Shown one piece after another: positions 7,598-19,775 of a stretch of DNA of 64,000 nt (its first letter is position 1; every line of letters starts with the position of its first letter). The position numbers were made by a program, and so were the translations under genes. The stretch is from Agrobacterium tumefaciens. GTDB taxonomy: Bacteria; Pseudomonadota; Alphaproteobacteria; Rhizobiales; Rhizobiaceae. The stretch covers positions 1,073,501 through 1,137,500 of the forward strand of contig CP048486.1 of assembly GCA_025560025.1 (NCBI GenBank), in the 5' to 3' direction. The notes under the pieces were generated by a model. That model searched no databases, was not told where the DNA came from, and was given only the letters and a program-made list of their open reading frames with translations.

Positions 7598-8617
7598 TCA
7601 GCGGGTGGAGACGACCGCGCCTTCTGCAGCCGCCGCCTCCGATATGGCCGCTTTTTCATGGGCCTTTCGGGCATAACGCTGGGCCAGCACCGCGCAGACC
7701 ATCAGCTGAATCTGGTGGAAAAGCATGATCGGCAGGACGATTGCGCCAATGCTCTGGCCGGCGAAAATCGCGCCCGCCATGGGCACGCCGCTGGCGAGGC
7801 TCTTTTTCGAGCCGCAGAAGGTGATGGTGATTTCATCCGCCTTGTCGAAACCGAGCGCGCGGCTGCCGAACATCGTGACACAGAGAACAAGCGCCAGAAG
7901 CACGATGTTGATGACGATGACCACGCCGATATCACGCAGGGAAAACGTCTGCCAGATGCCTTCGATGACGGCGTCCGAGAAGGCAAGATAGACTACCATC
8001 AGGATGGAACCGCGATCGACAGGGGACAGCAACTTCTTGCGCGCCCTGATCCAGTCGCCGATCCACGGCTGCAGCACCTGACCGGCGATGAACGGCAACA
8101 GAAGTTGCAGGAAGATCTGCAGGAAAGCATCCAGCGAGAATCCGCCGCCATGGCCGCCCACCGTAAACAGCAGGCCGACCAGCAGCGGGGTCAGGAACAT
8201 GCCGAAAATATTCGATGCGGAAGCCGAACAGATCGCAGCCGGCACGTTTCCTCCAGCCATGGAGGTGAAAGCGATGGAAGATTGCACGGTGGATGGCAGA
8301 ACGCAGAGAAACAGCACACCCATATAGAGCGGCGCAGGCAGAATATTTTCGGGAATGAAACCGATCGCCACGCCGAGCAGCGGGAAAAGGCCGAAGGTGA
8401 CGAGCAGGATCGCCAGATGCAGGCGCCAGTGCAGGATACCGGCAATCACCACATCCCGCGAAAGCCGGGCGCCGTGCAGAAAGAACAGCAATGCGATCGC
8501 CAGCTTCGTCGCAAGCCCGAAATAGTCCGCAGGCTCTCCGCTGATGGGCAGAAACGAGGCCAAAATCACGGTGGCAACCAGCATCATTGTGAAGCGGTCG
8601 GGCAGGAAGCGGGTCAT
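7598..8617 (-). CDS. Bile acid:sodium symporter (SBF-like, BASS) family transporter
   Basis: A 339-residue integral membrane protein with about ten predicted helices, beginning FTMMLVATVILASFLPI and ending in a charged Ala-rich tail. It has the family's conserved segments LLFFLHGARLSRD, LPSTVQSSIAFTSMAGGN and ITFCGSKKSLASGVP, the last two corresponding to the sodium/substrate crossover region. This SBF-like branch (YfeH type) carries organic anions with sodium; the substrate is unknown. MTRFLPDRF at 8617, preceded by GGAAAG, is preferred to an ATG six codons upstream that lacks a ribosome site. The divergent LysR gene starting 100 bases away is its likely regulator. Confidence 0.85.
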   Translation of the reverse strand: MTRFLPDRFTMMLVATVILASFLPISGEPADYFGLATKLAIALLFFLHGARLSRDVVIAGILHWRLHLAILLVTFGLFPLLGVAIGFIPENILPAPLYMGVLFLCVLPSTVQSSIAFTSMAGGNVPAAICSASASNIFGMFLTPLLVGLLFTVGGHGGGFSLDAFLQIFLQLLLPFIAGQVLQPWIGDWIRARKKLLSPVDRGSILMVVYLAFSDAVIEGIWQTFSLRDIGVVIVINIVLLALVLCVTMFGSRALGFDKADEITITFCGSKKSLASGVPMAGAIFAGQSIGAIVLPIMLFHQIQLMVCAVLAQRYARKAHEKAAISEAAAAEGAVVSTR

Positions 8618-8716
8618 GGGAAGTCTTTCCGGCATCGGTTTTGCTTGAAACGCGCGTTACTATCGCTCATCATGAATTTGGATGCAAAGATTAACAGTTA
8701 TCGCGATTCCAGATAA

Positions 8717-9577
8717 ATGCTGAACCTTCAACATCTTGCCAGCTTCGTCATGCTTCAGCAAACCGGCAGCTTCACGCTGGCTGCTGAACGGCTGGGCATT
8801 GGCCAATCCACTGTCAGCCAACATATTCAAAGGCTTGAGGCCACACTTGGCCGCCGGCTGATCGCGCGCAGCACCCATCAGGTAAGGTTGACGGGTGAAG
8901 GTGAGGCGCTGCTCGGTTATGCCCGCAACATGCTGGAAATCGACAGCAAGGTGTCCTCACTGTTCAGCGAGAACCGCCTGCGCGGGCGCTTAAGGCTCGG
9001 CGTTTCCGAGGATTTCGTCGCCAGTCGGCTGACCGCCATTCTGGAAGAATTCATCCGCCTTTATCCTTTGGTGGATCTGGAACTGACGGTTTCGCTGAGC
9101 GGCGTGCTTTACCAGATGCAGGATAATGGCGAGCTGGACGTCGTGCTCGCCAAACGCCGGCTCGGCGACAAGCTTGGGCATTTTCTCTACCGCGAACCGC
9201 TGGTCTGGCTGGCCCGCGACCCGGAGCGGATGCTGAGCCAGCCCGACGCCCTGCCGCTGATCGCCTTTCCACCACCGAGCATTACCAGAAAGGCGGCGCA
9301 GGAAGCACTCGACCGGGCCGGTCTTGCTTGGCGCATCGTCTGTACCTGTGGCAGTCTCAGTGGATTGACCGCTGCCGCAAGGGCGGGCATGGGCATTCTG
9401 GTGCAACCGCGCAGCATGGCGCCCGCCGGTCTCAAGGAGATTGCGGCGGATGTGCTGCCGGCGCTCGAAGACGTTGAATTCGTGCTTCAGCCCAGCAAGG
9501 GCACCGACACGAAACTGGTGCGCGCCCTTTCCGATCTCGTTTCCAGCAAGAGCATCGCACCGGGCAGTTTCGTGTAA
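8717..9577 (+). CDS. LysR-family transcriptional regulator
   Basis: A 286-residue LysR protein. The N-terminal winged helix-turn-helix (MLNLQHLASFVMLQQTGSF to TGEGEALLGYARNML) is followed by a two-lobe ligand-binding domain from about residue 92 (LRGRLRLGVSEDF). It is divergent from the BASS transporter and probably controls it in response to the transported compound. A TTATC-N9-GATAA inverted repeat at 8698-8716 touches its own start codon and could be an autoregulatory site. The gene converges with glpK, leaving a 6-base gap between stops. Confidence 0.9.
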   Translation: MLNLQHLASFVMLQQTGSFTLAAERLGIGQSTVSQHIQRLEATLGRRLIARSTHQVRLTGEGEALLGYARNMLEIDSKVSSLFSENRLRGRLRLGVSEDFVASRLTAILEEFIRLYPLVDLELTVSLSGVLYQMQDNGELDVVLAKRRLGDKLGHFLYREPLVWLARDPERMLSQPDALPLIAFPPPSITRKAAQEALDRAGLAWRIVCTCGSLSGLTAAARAGMGILVQPRSMAPAGLKEIAADVLPALEDVEFVLQPSKGTDTKLVRALSDLVSSKSIAPGSFV

Positions 9578-9583
9578 ATTCTG

Positions 9584-11083
9584 TCAGCCATCCCGCCGCG
9601 AAAGGCAGCGACCGACACTATCCCGCCAGCCGGCGATGGCATTTTTTCGTTCTGTCTCGTCCATATCGGGATTGAAACGGCGGTCGCGTTTCCAATGGGC
9701 GGCGAAGGCTTCACGATCCGGCCAGATACCGGCGCGTGAGGCAGCGAGCCAGGCCGCACCCAGAATGGTGGTTTCCAGAAAGACAGGCCGGTCCACCGGT
9801 GCGGCGAGAACATCGGCCAGCCGCTGCATGGTCCAGTCGGAGGCGACCATACCGCCATCGACCCTCAGCACCGTCTTGCCATTGTCGCCCGCCCAGTCCT
9901 TGCGCATGGCGTCCAGCAGATCAAAAGTCTGATAGGCAACGCTTTCCAGCGCCGCACGCGCAAATTCCGCAGGTCCGGTGCCACGCGTCAGGCCGAAAAT
10001 CGCGCCCCGCGCCTCTGCATCCCAATAGGGAGCGCCGAGGCCGGTGAAAGCCGGCACCAGATAGACCCGCTGCTTGGGATCGGCTTTTTCGGCAAGCGCG
10101 CTGACTTCGGAGGCGACCGAAATGAAGCCCAGCTCGTCACGCAGCCATTGTACCGCGGCACCCGCAATAAAGATTGAGCCTTCAAGCGCATAGGTCGTCA
10201 CCCCATCGAGACGATAGGCAATTGTCGTGAGCAGCCGATTAGTCGAAGTCACCCGGTCGGTTCCGGTGTTAAGAAGCGCAAAACAGCCGGTGCCGTAGGT
10301 CGATTTCATCATGCCCGGTTCGAAGCAGGCATTACCGATCACGGCCGCCTGCTGGTCGCCCGCCACACCGAGGATCGGGATTTCCGCGCCCAGAAGCGAC
10401 TTGTCCGTCACGCCGAAATCGGCGGCGCAATCCAGCACCTCCGGCAGCATGGCGCGAGGAATATCGAGGATGGACAGCAGCTCGTCATCCCAGGCATTGT
10501 CTTCGATATTGTAGATCAGCGTTCGCGAGGCGTTGGTCGCGTCGGTCACATGGTGACGACCGCCGGTGAGGCGATAGATCAGGAAACTATCGACCGTGCC
10601 AAAGCAGATTTCGCCCTTCACGGCTTTTTCGCGAAGGCCGCTGACGCTATCCAGAAGCCATTTGAGCTTGGTGCCGGAAAAATACGGGTCGAGCAGCAGG
10701 CCGGTCTTTTTCGAAAAAAGCGGCTCCAGCCCCTGTCGTTTCAGATCTTCGCAAATGGGCGCAGCGCGGCGATCCTGCCAGACCACCGCCCGGTGCACGG
10801 CCTCGCCGGTGTTACGGTCCCAGAGCACCGTCGTTTCACGCTGGTTGGTGATGCCGATCGCTTCGATGTCGGAAGCGGCGATGCCGGCATCGGCGAGCGC
10901 CAGCCGGATGGTTTCGAGCACGCTTTTCCAGATATCCTCTGCATCGTGTTCCACCCAGCCGGAGGCCGGGAAATGCTGCGGAAATTCTCGCTGTCCGACA
11001 CCGATGACCCGCATGTCGCGATCAAAGACCATCGACCGTGTCGATGTCGTTCCCTGATCGATCGCCAGAATATAACCGCCCAT
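9584..11083 (-). CDS. glpK: Glycerol kinase
   Basis: A 499-residue FGGY-family kinase that phosphorylates glycerol to glycerol-3-phosphate with ATP. The N-terminal phosphate-binding loop [13 protein letters not shown], the glycerol-contacting [11 protein letters not shown] segment, the ADFGVT and [12 protein letters not shown] regions and the [11 protein letters not shown] motif near the C terminus match GlpK throughout. The [10 protein letters not shown] start at 11083 with GGGAGTG upstream is preferred to a start eight codons earlier. It is the last gene of the glp block, 69 bases after glpV and separated from it by a perfect hairpin. Confidence 0.95.
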   Translation of the reverse strand: MGGYILAIDQGTTSTRSMVFDRDMRVIGVGQREFPQHFPASGWVEHDAEDIWKSVLETIRLALADAGIAASDIEAIGITNQRETTVLWDRNTGEAVHRAVVWQDRRAAPICEDLKRQGLEPLFSKKTGLLLDPYFSGTKLKWLLDSVSGLREKAVKGEICFGTVDSFLIYRLTGGRHHVTDATNASRTLIYNIEDNAWDDELLSILDIPRAMLPEVLDCAADFGVTDKSLLGAEIPILGVAGDQQAAVIGNACFEPGMMKSTYGTGCFALLNTGTDRVTSTNRLLTTIAYRLDGVTTYALEGSIFIAGAAVQWLRDELGFISVASEVSALAEKADPKQRVYLVPAFTGLGAPYWDAEARGAIFGLTRGTGPAEFARAALESVAYQTFDLLDAMRKDWAGDNGKTVLRVDGGMVASDWTMQRLADVLAAPVDRPVFLETTILGAAWLAASRAGIWPDREAFAAHWKRDRRFNPDMDETERKNAIAGWRDSVGRCLSRRDG

Positions 11084-11109
11084 TATGTCACTCCCTTTCA
11101 AACGCAATG

Positions 11110-11133
11110 ACCGGGGCGGCTTGCCGCCCCGGT
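11110..11133 (-). other. Perfect palindromic hairpin between glpV and glpK
   Basis: A 24-base perfect palindrome (ACCGGGGCGGC...GCCGCCCCGGT) lies between the glpV stop and glpK start. There is no T-run on the minus strand, so read-through into glpK is expected; the hairpin may protect glpV mRNA from 3' decay or lower glpK expression. Confidence 0.55.
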
Positions 11134-11152
11134 TTAAGATTTCATGCAGAGA

Positions 11153-12874
<1,722 letters not shown>

Positions 12875-12914
12875 ATCAGTCCTCCCAAGGGTTGCGATTG
12901 CATGAAGTCTGCGG

Positions 12915-12936
12915 GTGCGGTTTTCCTCCGCCGCAC
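12915..12936 (-). other. Hairpin upstream of glpV
   Basis: GTGCGG/CCGCAC with a 10-base loop in the glpU-glpV gap. There is no T-run, so it is more likely an mRNA processing or stability element that allows the binding protein to be made in larger amounts than the membrane genes before it. Confidence 0.35.
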
Positions 12937-12948
12937 CTTTTTCCTGCT

Positions 12949-13242
12949 CTAGACAAAACGGAAAACGCCGATGGCGTAGACCGCGGACAGAGCGAGAGCC
13001 CACCACAGGTTCGGGCCGACCAGCCCGAGCCATGCGAGATGAATGAAGGCGCTGCCGAGCAGCGAGATGAACAGCCTGTCGCCGCGCGTCGTCTCGAAGC
13101 GCAACAGGCCGAAGCGGGGATTGCCGCCGGGCGAGAGACGTTCCCAGAACCACATGCCGACCAGCAGCACGGCGATGGCACCGAAAAAGGCAGCCGTCTG
13201 CCAGGTCCACGCCATCCAGGTAAAATCGGGCATCTTCGTCAT
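12949..13242 (-). CDS. glpU: Small membrane protein GlpU (DUF2160)
   Basis: A 97-residue membrane protein with three hydrophobic segments (WQTAAFFGAIAVLLVGMWFW, LFISLLGSAFIHLAWLGLV and WWALALSAVYAIGVFRFV). It matches the DUF2160 protein GlpU found between the permease and binding-protein genes of rhizobial glycerol transport operons. Its exact job is not known; in R. leguminosarum it belongs to the glp transport operon. The ATG at 13242 follows GGGGAGGG and lies two bases after the glpQ stop. An alternative start three codons later is possible. Confidence 0.85.
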   Translation of the reverse strand: MTKMPDFTWMAWTWQTAAFFGAIAVLLVGMWFWERLSPGGNPRFGLLRFETTRGDRLFISLLGSAFIHLAWLGLVGPNLWWALALSAVYAIGVFRFV

Positions 13243-13244
13243 GG

Positions 13245-14156
<912 letters not shown>

Positions 14157-14159
14157 GTC

Positions 14160-15026
<867 letters not shown>

Positions 15027-15028
15027 GG

Positions 15029-16099
15029 TCAGGCCCCCATCTTCACGCGCCAGGAATCGGCAAAGACGCCGATGGCGGCCGGATCGAAGCGAACACCCGC
15101 TTCCGCCGGGATTTCCTCGTCTTCGGCAACGACGATCGCGAGTTTCTGACCGGCGAACCGGGCACGCACGATCTTCTGCCGGCCAATATCCTCGACCTTG
15201 TCGACGATGATCGGCATGCCGCCCCGCTCCAGCCGGATAAATTCCGGGCGGACACCAATCTCGATGCGCTGCGCGCCATCGACCTTTGGTACACCGGCAA
15301 GCGGCACACCAAGGCCGCCGACCACCGCGGTCGCGCCGTCTATCTTGGCGGGAAGCACATTCATGCCCGGCGAGCCGATGAAGTAACCGACAAACGTATG
15401 TCCCGGCCGTTCGAAAAGCTCGGCCGGCGTGCCGATCTGAACGATCTGTCCGTCATACATCACCACCACCTTGTCGGCGAAGGTCAGCGCCTCAGTCTGG
15501 TCATGGGTGACATAAACCATGGTGAAACCGGACTGCCGGTGCAGCCGCTTCAGCTGCGAGCGCAGCACCCATTTCATATGCGGATCGATCACCGTCAGCG
15601 GTTCGTCAAAGAGGATGGCGTTGACGTCGGAGCGCACCAGCCCGCGCGCCAGCGAAATCTTCTGCTTCTGGTCCGCCGTCAGACCGCGGGCGCGGCGTTT
15701 GGCCATGCCGGACAGATCGGTCATCTCAAGGATGTCCCGCACCCGGCGGTCAACTTCGGCTTCCGGCACATGCCGGTTGCGTAGCGGAAAGGCCAGATTG
15801 TCATAGACCGTCATCGTGTCGTAGACGACCGGGAACTGGAACACCTGCGCGATGTTACGGTCTTCGGTGGCGAGATCGGTCACGTCCGTTCCATCGAAGG
15901 CGATCCGGCCTTCGGAAGGACGCAGCAGCCCGGAAATGATGTTGAGCAGCGTGGTCTTGCCGCAGCCGGAAGGGCCGAGCAGCGCATAGGCGCCGCCATC
16001 CTCCCATTCGTGATGCACCTCTTTCAGGGCATAGTCGCCAGCGGCCTGCGCCTTGGCATTATAGGCGTGGCGGATGTGATCGAGCGTGATGCGTGCCAT
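15029..16099 (-). CDS. glpT: Glycerol ABC importer ATPase GlpT (degenerate signature motif)
   Basis: A 356-residue MalK-type ATPase with a C-terminal TOBE/OB regulatory region. Walker A is GPSGCGKTT (residues 42-50), Q-loop VFQFPVV, Walker B ILFDEP (Glu166) and the switch histidine is present in VYVTHDQTEA (His199). The ABC signature, however, reads LTADQ (140-144) instead of LSGGQ. The partner GlpS has a normal signature but no switch histidine, so the heterodimer should contain one intact and one degenerate ATP site. It couples ATP hydrolysis to glycerol import at the inner membrane. It begins 12 bases after glpS. Confidence 0.9.
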   Translation of the reverse strand: MARITLDHIRHAYNAKAQAAGDYALKEVHHEWEDGGAYALLGPSGCGKTTLLNIISGLLRPSEGRIAFDGTDVTDLATEDRNIAQVFQFPVVYDTMTVYDNLAFPLRNRHVPEAEVDRRVRDILEMTDLSGMAKRRARGLTADQKQKISLARGLVRSDVNAILFDEPLTVIDPHMKWVLRSQLKRLHRQSGFTMVYVTHDQTEALTFADKVVVMYDGQIVQIGTPAELFERPGHTFVGYFIGSPGMNVLPAKIDGATAVVGGLGVPLAGVPKVDGAQRIEIGVRPEFIRLERGGMPIIVDKVEDIGRQKIVRARFAGQKLAIVVAEDEEIPAEAGVRFDPAAIGVFADSWRVKMGA

Positions 16100-16111
16100 G
16101 ACCGATCTCCC

Positions 16112-17182
16112 TTACGCCGCTTTGCCGATGGCGCGGCCGTCTACATCAAAAGCCATCAGGTGCCGTGTATCGAGAAACAGCTCGATATCCCTGTCCGGCT
16201 CGATGTCGTGAATGCCATGCGCCAGCATGACCCAGCGCCGGCCCGAAAACTCCACATGGACGAAACTTTCCGACCCGGCAATTTCCGAAATCAGCGTCCG
16301 CGCCCGGATGGATTGCCGCGCCTCGCCCTTCGCCTGCGGGAAAAGATGATGCGGCTGGAAGGCGATGGTCAAAGGTCCATCCGGCACGGCGGCAAGATGC
16401 GCCGGCACCGCAATCACTGCCTGGTCAGCACGGGTAAATGCACCGCCCGCCTTGACGACCTCGATGGTGTTGAGCGGCGGGTCTGCAAAAATTTCCGCGG
16501 TGACGATATCCACCGGGCGCCGGTAAACCTCGATGGTGCGGCTGAACTGCGTTACCCTGCCCTCATTGAGCGTTGCGGTATTGCCGCCCAAAAGCAGCGC
16601 CTCGGAAGGTTCGGTCGTCGCATAAACGAAGATCGCACCGGATTCGGCGAAGATGCGCGGTAGTTCCTCGCGTAATTCCTCGCGAAGCTTGTAATCGAGA
16701 TTGGCCAGCGGCTCATCGAGCAGAACCAGATTGGCGTTCTTGACGATGGCGCGGGCAAGTGCCGTTCGCTGCTGCTGGCCGCCGGAAAGATTGAGTGGCG
16801 TGCGGTCGAGATAGGGTGTCAGCTTCAGAAGCTCGGCGGCTTTCCTCACTTCCCTGTCGATGGTCGCCTGATCCTTGCCAGCAACGCGCATGGGCGAGGC
16901 GATGTTTTCGTAAACGCTCAGCGCCGGATAATTGATGAATTGCTGATAGACCATGGCGACGTTGCGTTTCTGCACCGGCCATCCCGTCACGTCCTCCCCG
17001 TTAAAGAAGATCGTGCCGCCGCTTGGCTTGTCCAGCCCGGCCATCAGCCGCATCAGCGTCGTTTTGCCCGAAAGTGTCGGTCCAAGCAGGACGTTCAGGC
17101 TTCCGCGCTGTAACGTCAGATCGGTCGGGTGAATATGATATTCACCACCCGCCATCTTCGAGACGTTTCGCAATTCAAGCAT
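16112..17182 (-). CDS. glpS: Glycerol ABC importer ATPase GlpS (switch histidine missing)
   Basis: A 356-residue MalK-type ATPase, the partner of GlpT. Walker A is GPTLSGKTT (residues 34-42), signature LSGGQ (132-136) and Walker B VLLDEP (Glu157), all normal. The H-loop reads VYATTEPSEA, placing Thr190 where histidine normally switches on hydrolysis. The C-terminal third is the TOBE-type regulatory domain. The gene follows glpD by 37 bases and heads the transporter part of the operon. Loss of the H-loop here and of the signature in GlpT are complementary, which argues for evolved asymmetry rather than decay. Confidence 0.9.
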   Translation of the reverse strand: MLELRNVSKMAGGEYHIHPTDLTLQRGSLNVLLGPTLSGKTTLMRLMAGLDKPSGGTIFFNGEDVTGWPVQKRNVAMVYQQFINYPALSVYENIASPMRVAGKDQATIDREVRKAAELLKLTPYLDRTPLNLSGGQQQRTALARAIVKNANLVLLDEPLANLDYKLREELREELPRIFAESGAIFVYATTEPSEALLLGGNTATLNEGRVTQFSRTIEVYRRPVDIVTAEIFADPPLNTIEVVKAGGAFTRADQAVIAVPAHLAAVPDGPLTIAFQPHHLFPQAKGEARQSIRARTLISEIAGSESFVHVEFSGRRWVMLAHGIHDIEPDRDIELFLDTRHLMAFDVDGRAIGKAA

Positions 17183-17219
17183 GGTGATCCAAAGCCTCCT
17201 CCGCTTGTCGTCCGGATCG

Positions 17220-18743
17220 TCAGATTGCCTTCAAGCGTTCCCCTGCAATGTCGTCGATATAGGTCTCCAGCCCGCGCACCTCTTCAGGCGTGAAGAAAAG
17301 GCCCTGCTTGGTGCGCCGCCACAGAATATCCTCCGCCGTCAGCGCCCATTCGCGCGCCATCAGCCAGCGGACCTCTACCTCATAAAGCGTGCCGCCGAAA
17401 TGACGGCCTAGTGCTGACGCCTCCGTGGCAGAGCCGATCAGCACAGCCGCATCCGTCCCGTAGCAACGCACAAGCCGCTTGGCATGACGCTCTTCGAGAA
17501 AGGGGTAACGCGACCGCAGTGTAGTAACCTCCGCCGCATAGGCCTCGGCACCGAAATTTCCACCCGGCAAATGCGAACCCGCCGTCCATGGCGCGCCCTT
17601 TTCACCCAGTGCATCGCCGATTTTTTCAAGAGCATGTTCGGCAAGCCGCCGATAGGTGGTGAGCTTGCCGCCGAAAATATTGAGAAGCGGTGCTTCGCCT
17701 TCCGCCCCTTCGGTTTTCAGCACATAATCGCGGGTGGCTTCCTGCGCTTTCGACGCGCCGTCATCGAAAAGCGGCCGCACGCCAGAATAGGTCCAGACGA
17801 TGTCCGCCTTTGTAACCGGCGAGGCAAAATATTCGCTTGCCGCGCTGCAAAGATAGCTGATTTCCTCCTCGGTGATCCTAACAGCCCGGGGGTCGGCGGT
17901 ATAGTCGCGATCCGTCGTGCCGATCAGCGTAAAATCCTGTTCGTAAGGGATGGCGAAGATGATGCGCCCGTCCGGATTCTGGAAGAAATAGGCGCGTGGA
18001 TCGGCAAACTTCCTGCGCACGATGATGTGGCTGCCCTGTACCAGGCGAACATTGTGGACATTGTTTTTGCCGAATGTCGAAGACAGAACCTTGTCCACCC
18101 AGGGGCCGGCGGCATTCACCAGCATGCGCGCGCGATAGGTTGCGGTTTCACCGGCAGCACTTTTCGTTTCAACCCGCCAGAAGGCGCCTTCGCGTCGCGC
18201 CGAAACCACCTGTGTGCGGTTAAGGATCAAAGCGCCGCGATCGGCGGCATCACGGACGTTCAGCACCACGAGACGGGCATCGTCCACCCAGCCGTCGGAA
18301 TATTCGAAGGCGCGGGCGAAAATAGGCTTCAGCGGTTTTCCGGCGGGATCGCGGCGCAGATCGAGCGAGCGCGTGGCAGGCAAAAGCTTGCGGCCGCCAA
18401 GGTGATCATAAAGAAAAAGCCCGAGACGCACGAGCCAGGCCGGACGCACGCCACCCTTCTGGAACGGCAGGACGAAGCGCATGGGCCAGATGATGTGCGG
18501 CGCCATGGCCCACAAAACCTCACGCTCCATCAGCGCCTCACGCACCAGACGAAACTCATAATGTTCGAGATAACGCAAACCGCCGTGAATAAGCTTGGTA
18601 GCGGCGGACGAGGTTCCGGAGGCGAAATCGTTCATTTCCGCAAGTGCGACGGAATAGCCCCTGCCGACGGCGTCACGCGCGATACCGCAGCCATTGATGC
18701 CGCCGCCGATCACGAAAATATCGTGGATTGCCTCGTCAGACAT
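17220..18743 (-). CDS. glpD: Aerobic glycerol-3-phosphate dehydrogenase
   Basis: A 507-residue FAD enzyme that oxidises glycerol-3-phosphate to dihydroxyacetone phosphate and passes electrons to the quinone pool at the membrane. The N-terminal dinucleotide fold is DIFVIGGGINGCGIARDA, followed by SSAATKLIHGGLRYLEHYEF. Later landmarks are NAAGPWVD, IPYEQDFTLIGTTDRDY and VWTYSGVRPLFDDG, and the all-helical C-terminal domain is present. It is the first gene of the glpD-STPQUV-K transcript, with two AAACGAA boxes for GlpR in its 107-base promoter region. Confidence 0.95.
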   Translation of the reverse strand: MSDEAIHDIFVIGGGINGCGIARDAVGRGYSVALAEMNDFASGTSSAATKLIHGGLRYLEHYEFRLVREALMEREVLWAMAPHIIWPMRFVLPFQKGGVRPAWLVRLGLFLYDHLGGRKLLPATRSLDLRRDPAGKPLKPIFARAFEYSDGWVDDARLVVLNVRDAADRGALILNRTQVVSARREGAFWRVETKSAAGETATYRARMLVNAAGPWVDKVLSSTFGKNNVHNVRLVQGSHIIVRRKFADPRAYFFQNPDGRIIFAIPYEQDFTLIGTTDRDYTADPRAVRITEEEISYLCSAASEYFASPVTKADIVWTYSGVRPLFDDGASKAQEATRDYVLKTEGAEGEAPLLNIFGGKLTTYRRLAEHALEKIGDALGEKGAPWTAGSHLPGGNFGAEAYAAEVTTLRSRYPFLEERHAKRLVRCYGTDAAVLIGSATEASALGRHFGGTLYEVEVRWLMAREWALTAEDILWRRTKQGLFFTPEEVRGLETYIDDIAGERLKAI

Positions 18744-18815
18744 AAACTCTCCCGTGCTTTCATCGACGCTCTCCTCATCGATATATTGAAAGCACGGACA
18801 TCTAATTCGAAGACA

Positions 18816-18833
18816 AAACGAATGTCAAACGAA
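18816..18833 (-). promoter_or_regulatory. Tandem AAACGAA boxes upstream of glpD (GlpR sites)
   Basis: AAACGAA occurs at 18816-18822 and again at 18827-18833, one helical turn apart (11 bases), in the glpD promoter region. The same core recurs as an inverted repeat upstream of glpR. Repeated TTTCGTT-like boxes are typical of DeoR-family repressors such as GlpR. Confidence 0.55.
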
Positions 18834-18850
18834 ATTCCGACGACGTAAGA

Positions 18851-19624
18851 TCAGGCCTCACGCGCCTCGGTTTCAATCAGCCGAACGTCATGATCTGCAC
18901 AGATGGAACGGATCGAATCGACCGGACAATGATCGGTGATGAAGGTATGCACCTGCGAAAGATGGCCGATGCGCACCGGGGCCGTGCGCTCGAATTTCAG
19001 CGAATCCGACACCAGAATAACATGGCGGGCATTGGAAATGATCGCCTGCGCAACCTTGACCTCGCGGAAGTCGAAGTCCAGCAGGGCGCCGTCCTCATCA
19101 ATAGCTGAAACGCCGATGACGGCGAAATCGACCTTGAACTGGCGGATGAAATCCACTGCCGCCTCGCCGACGATGCCGCCATCGGAACCACGCACGACGC
19201 CGCCGGCAATCACCACCTCGATACCCGGGAAAACCCGCAACCTGTTGGCAACATTGATATTGTTTGTGATGACCATCAATTCGTGATGGTCCGCCAGCGC
19301 TTCTCCCACCGCTTCAGTCGTCGTGCCGATGTTAATGAAAAGCGACGAGTTATTGGGAATGAGGGCGGCAGCGGCAGCGCCGATCGCCTGTTTTTCAACG
19401 GAAGCGATGGCGCGGCGCGCCTCGTATTTGACGTTCTCGTTGCCGCTTGGAAAAAGCGCGCCACCGTGGATGCGCGTCAGCACCCGCGTGTCGCAGAGAT
19501 CGTTCAGGTCCTTGCGGATCGTCTGAGGGGTCACCGAAAACCGTGCCGCCAGCTCATCCACCAGCACCCGCCCGTTCGCTTTTGCCAGCGCAACGATTTC
19601 ATCCTGACGCGGTGTAAGCAGCAT
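18851..19624 (-). CDS. glpR: Glycerol regulon repressor, DeoR family
   Basis: A 257-residue DeoR-family repressor. The N-terminal helix-turn-helix is LTPRQDEIVALAKANGRVLVDELAARFSVTPQTIRKDLNDL with the family hallmark TRIHGGAL, and the C-terminal sugar-phosphate sensor domain starts near residue 70 with the INIGTTTEAV loop. GlpR proteins release DNA on binding glycerol-3-phosphate. It lies directly upstream of glpD on the same strand. AACGAA-type boxes occur both before it and before glpD, so it probably represses itself and the operon. Confidence 0.92.
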   Translation of the reverse strand: MLLTPRQDEIVALAKANGRVLVDELAARFSVTPQTIRKDLNDLCDTRVLTRIHGGALFPSGNENVKYEARRAIASVEKQAIGAAAAALIPNNSSLFINIGTTTEAVGEALADHHELMVITNNINVANRLRVFPGIEVVIAGGVVRGSDGGIVGEAAVDFIRQFKVDFAVIGVSAIDEDGALLDFDFREVKVAQAIISNARHVILVSDSLKFERTAPVRIGHLSQVHTFITDHCPVDSIRSICADHDVRLIETEAREA

Positions 19625-19648
19625 TTCACCCTCCCTCCTCTTTCAATT

Positions 19649-19677
19649 TTTTCGTTTTATTGAAGAGCGAACGAAAA
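19649..19677 (-). promoter_or_regulatory. GlpR-type inverted repeat upstream of glpR
   Basis: TTTTCGTT (19649-19656) and AACGAAAA (19670-19677) are perfect inverted 8-mers 25 bases upstream of the glpR start. The core matches the AAACGAA boxes before glpD, suggesting autoregulation. The rest of the glpR-cysG gap up to 19775 shows nothing further. Confidence 0.55.
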
Positions 19678-19775
19678 ACCAATGTCAAGGGACGGTTTTA
19701 TGGCCGCCTCTGGCAAGAGATGGACGGCGGAACAAAGCAATGCCGTAAGCCAAAAGAAGATGCTTGAATGGCTTA

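Noticed and set aside
11110..11133. The glpV-glpK palindrome as an operon terminator
   Set aside because: No T-run follows on the minus strand and glpK has no promoter-like sequence of its own in the remaining bases.
17484..18848. A 454-codon plus-strand open frame opposite glpD
   Set aside because: Its composition is that of a reverse-strand shadow and glpD is unmistakable on the other strand.
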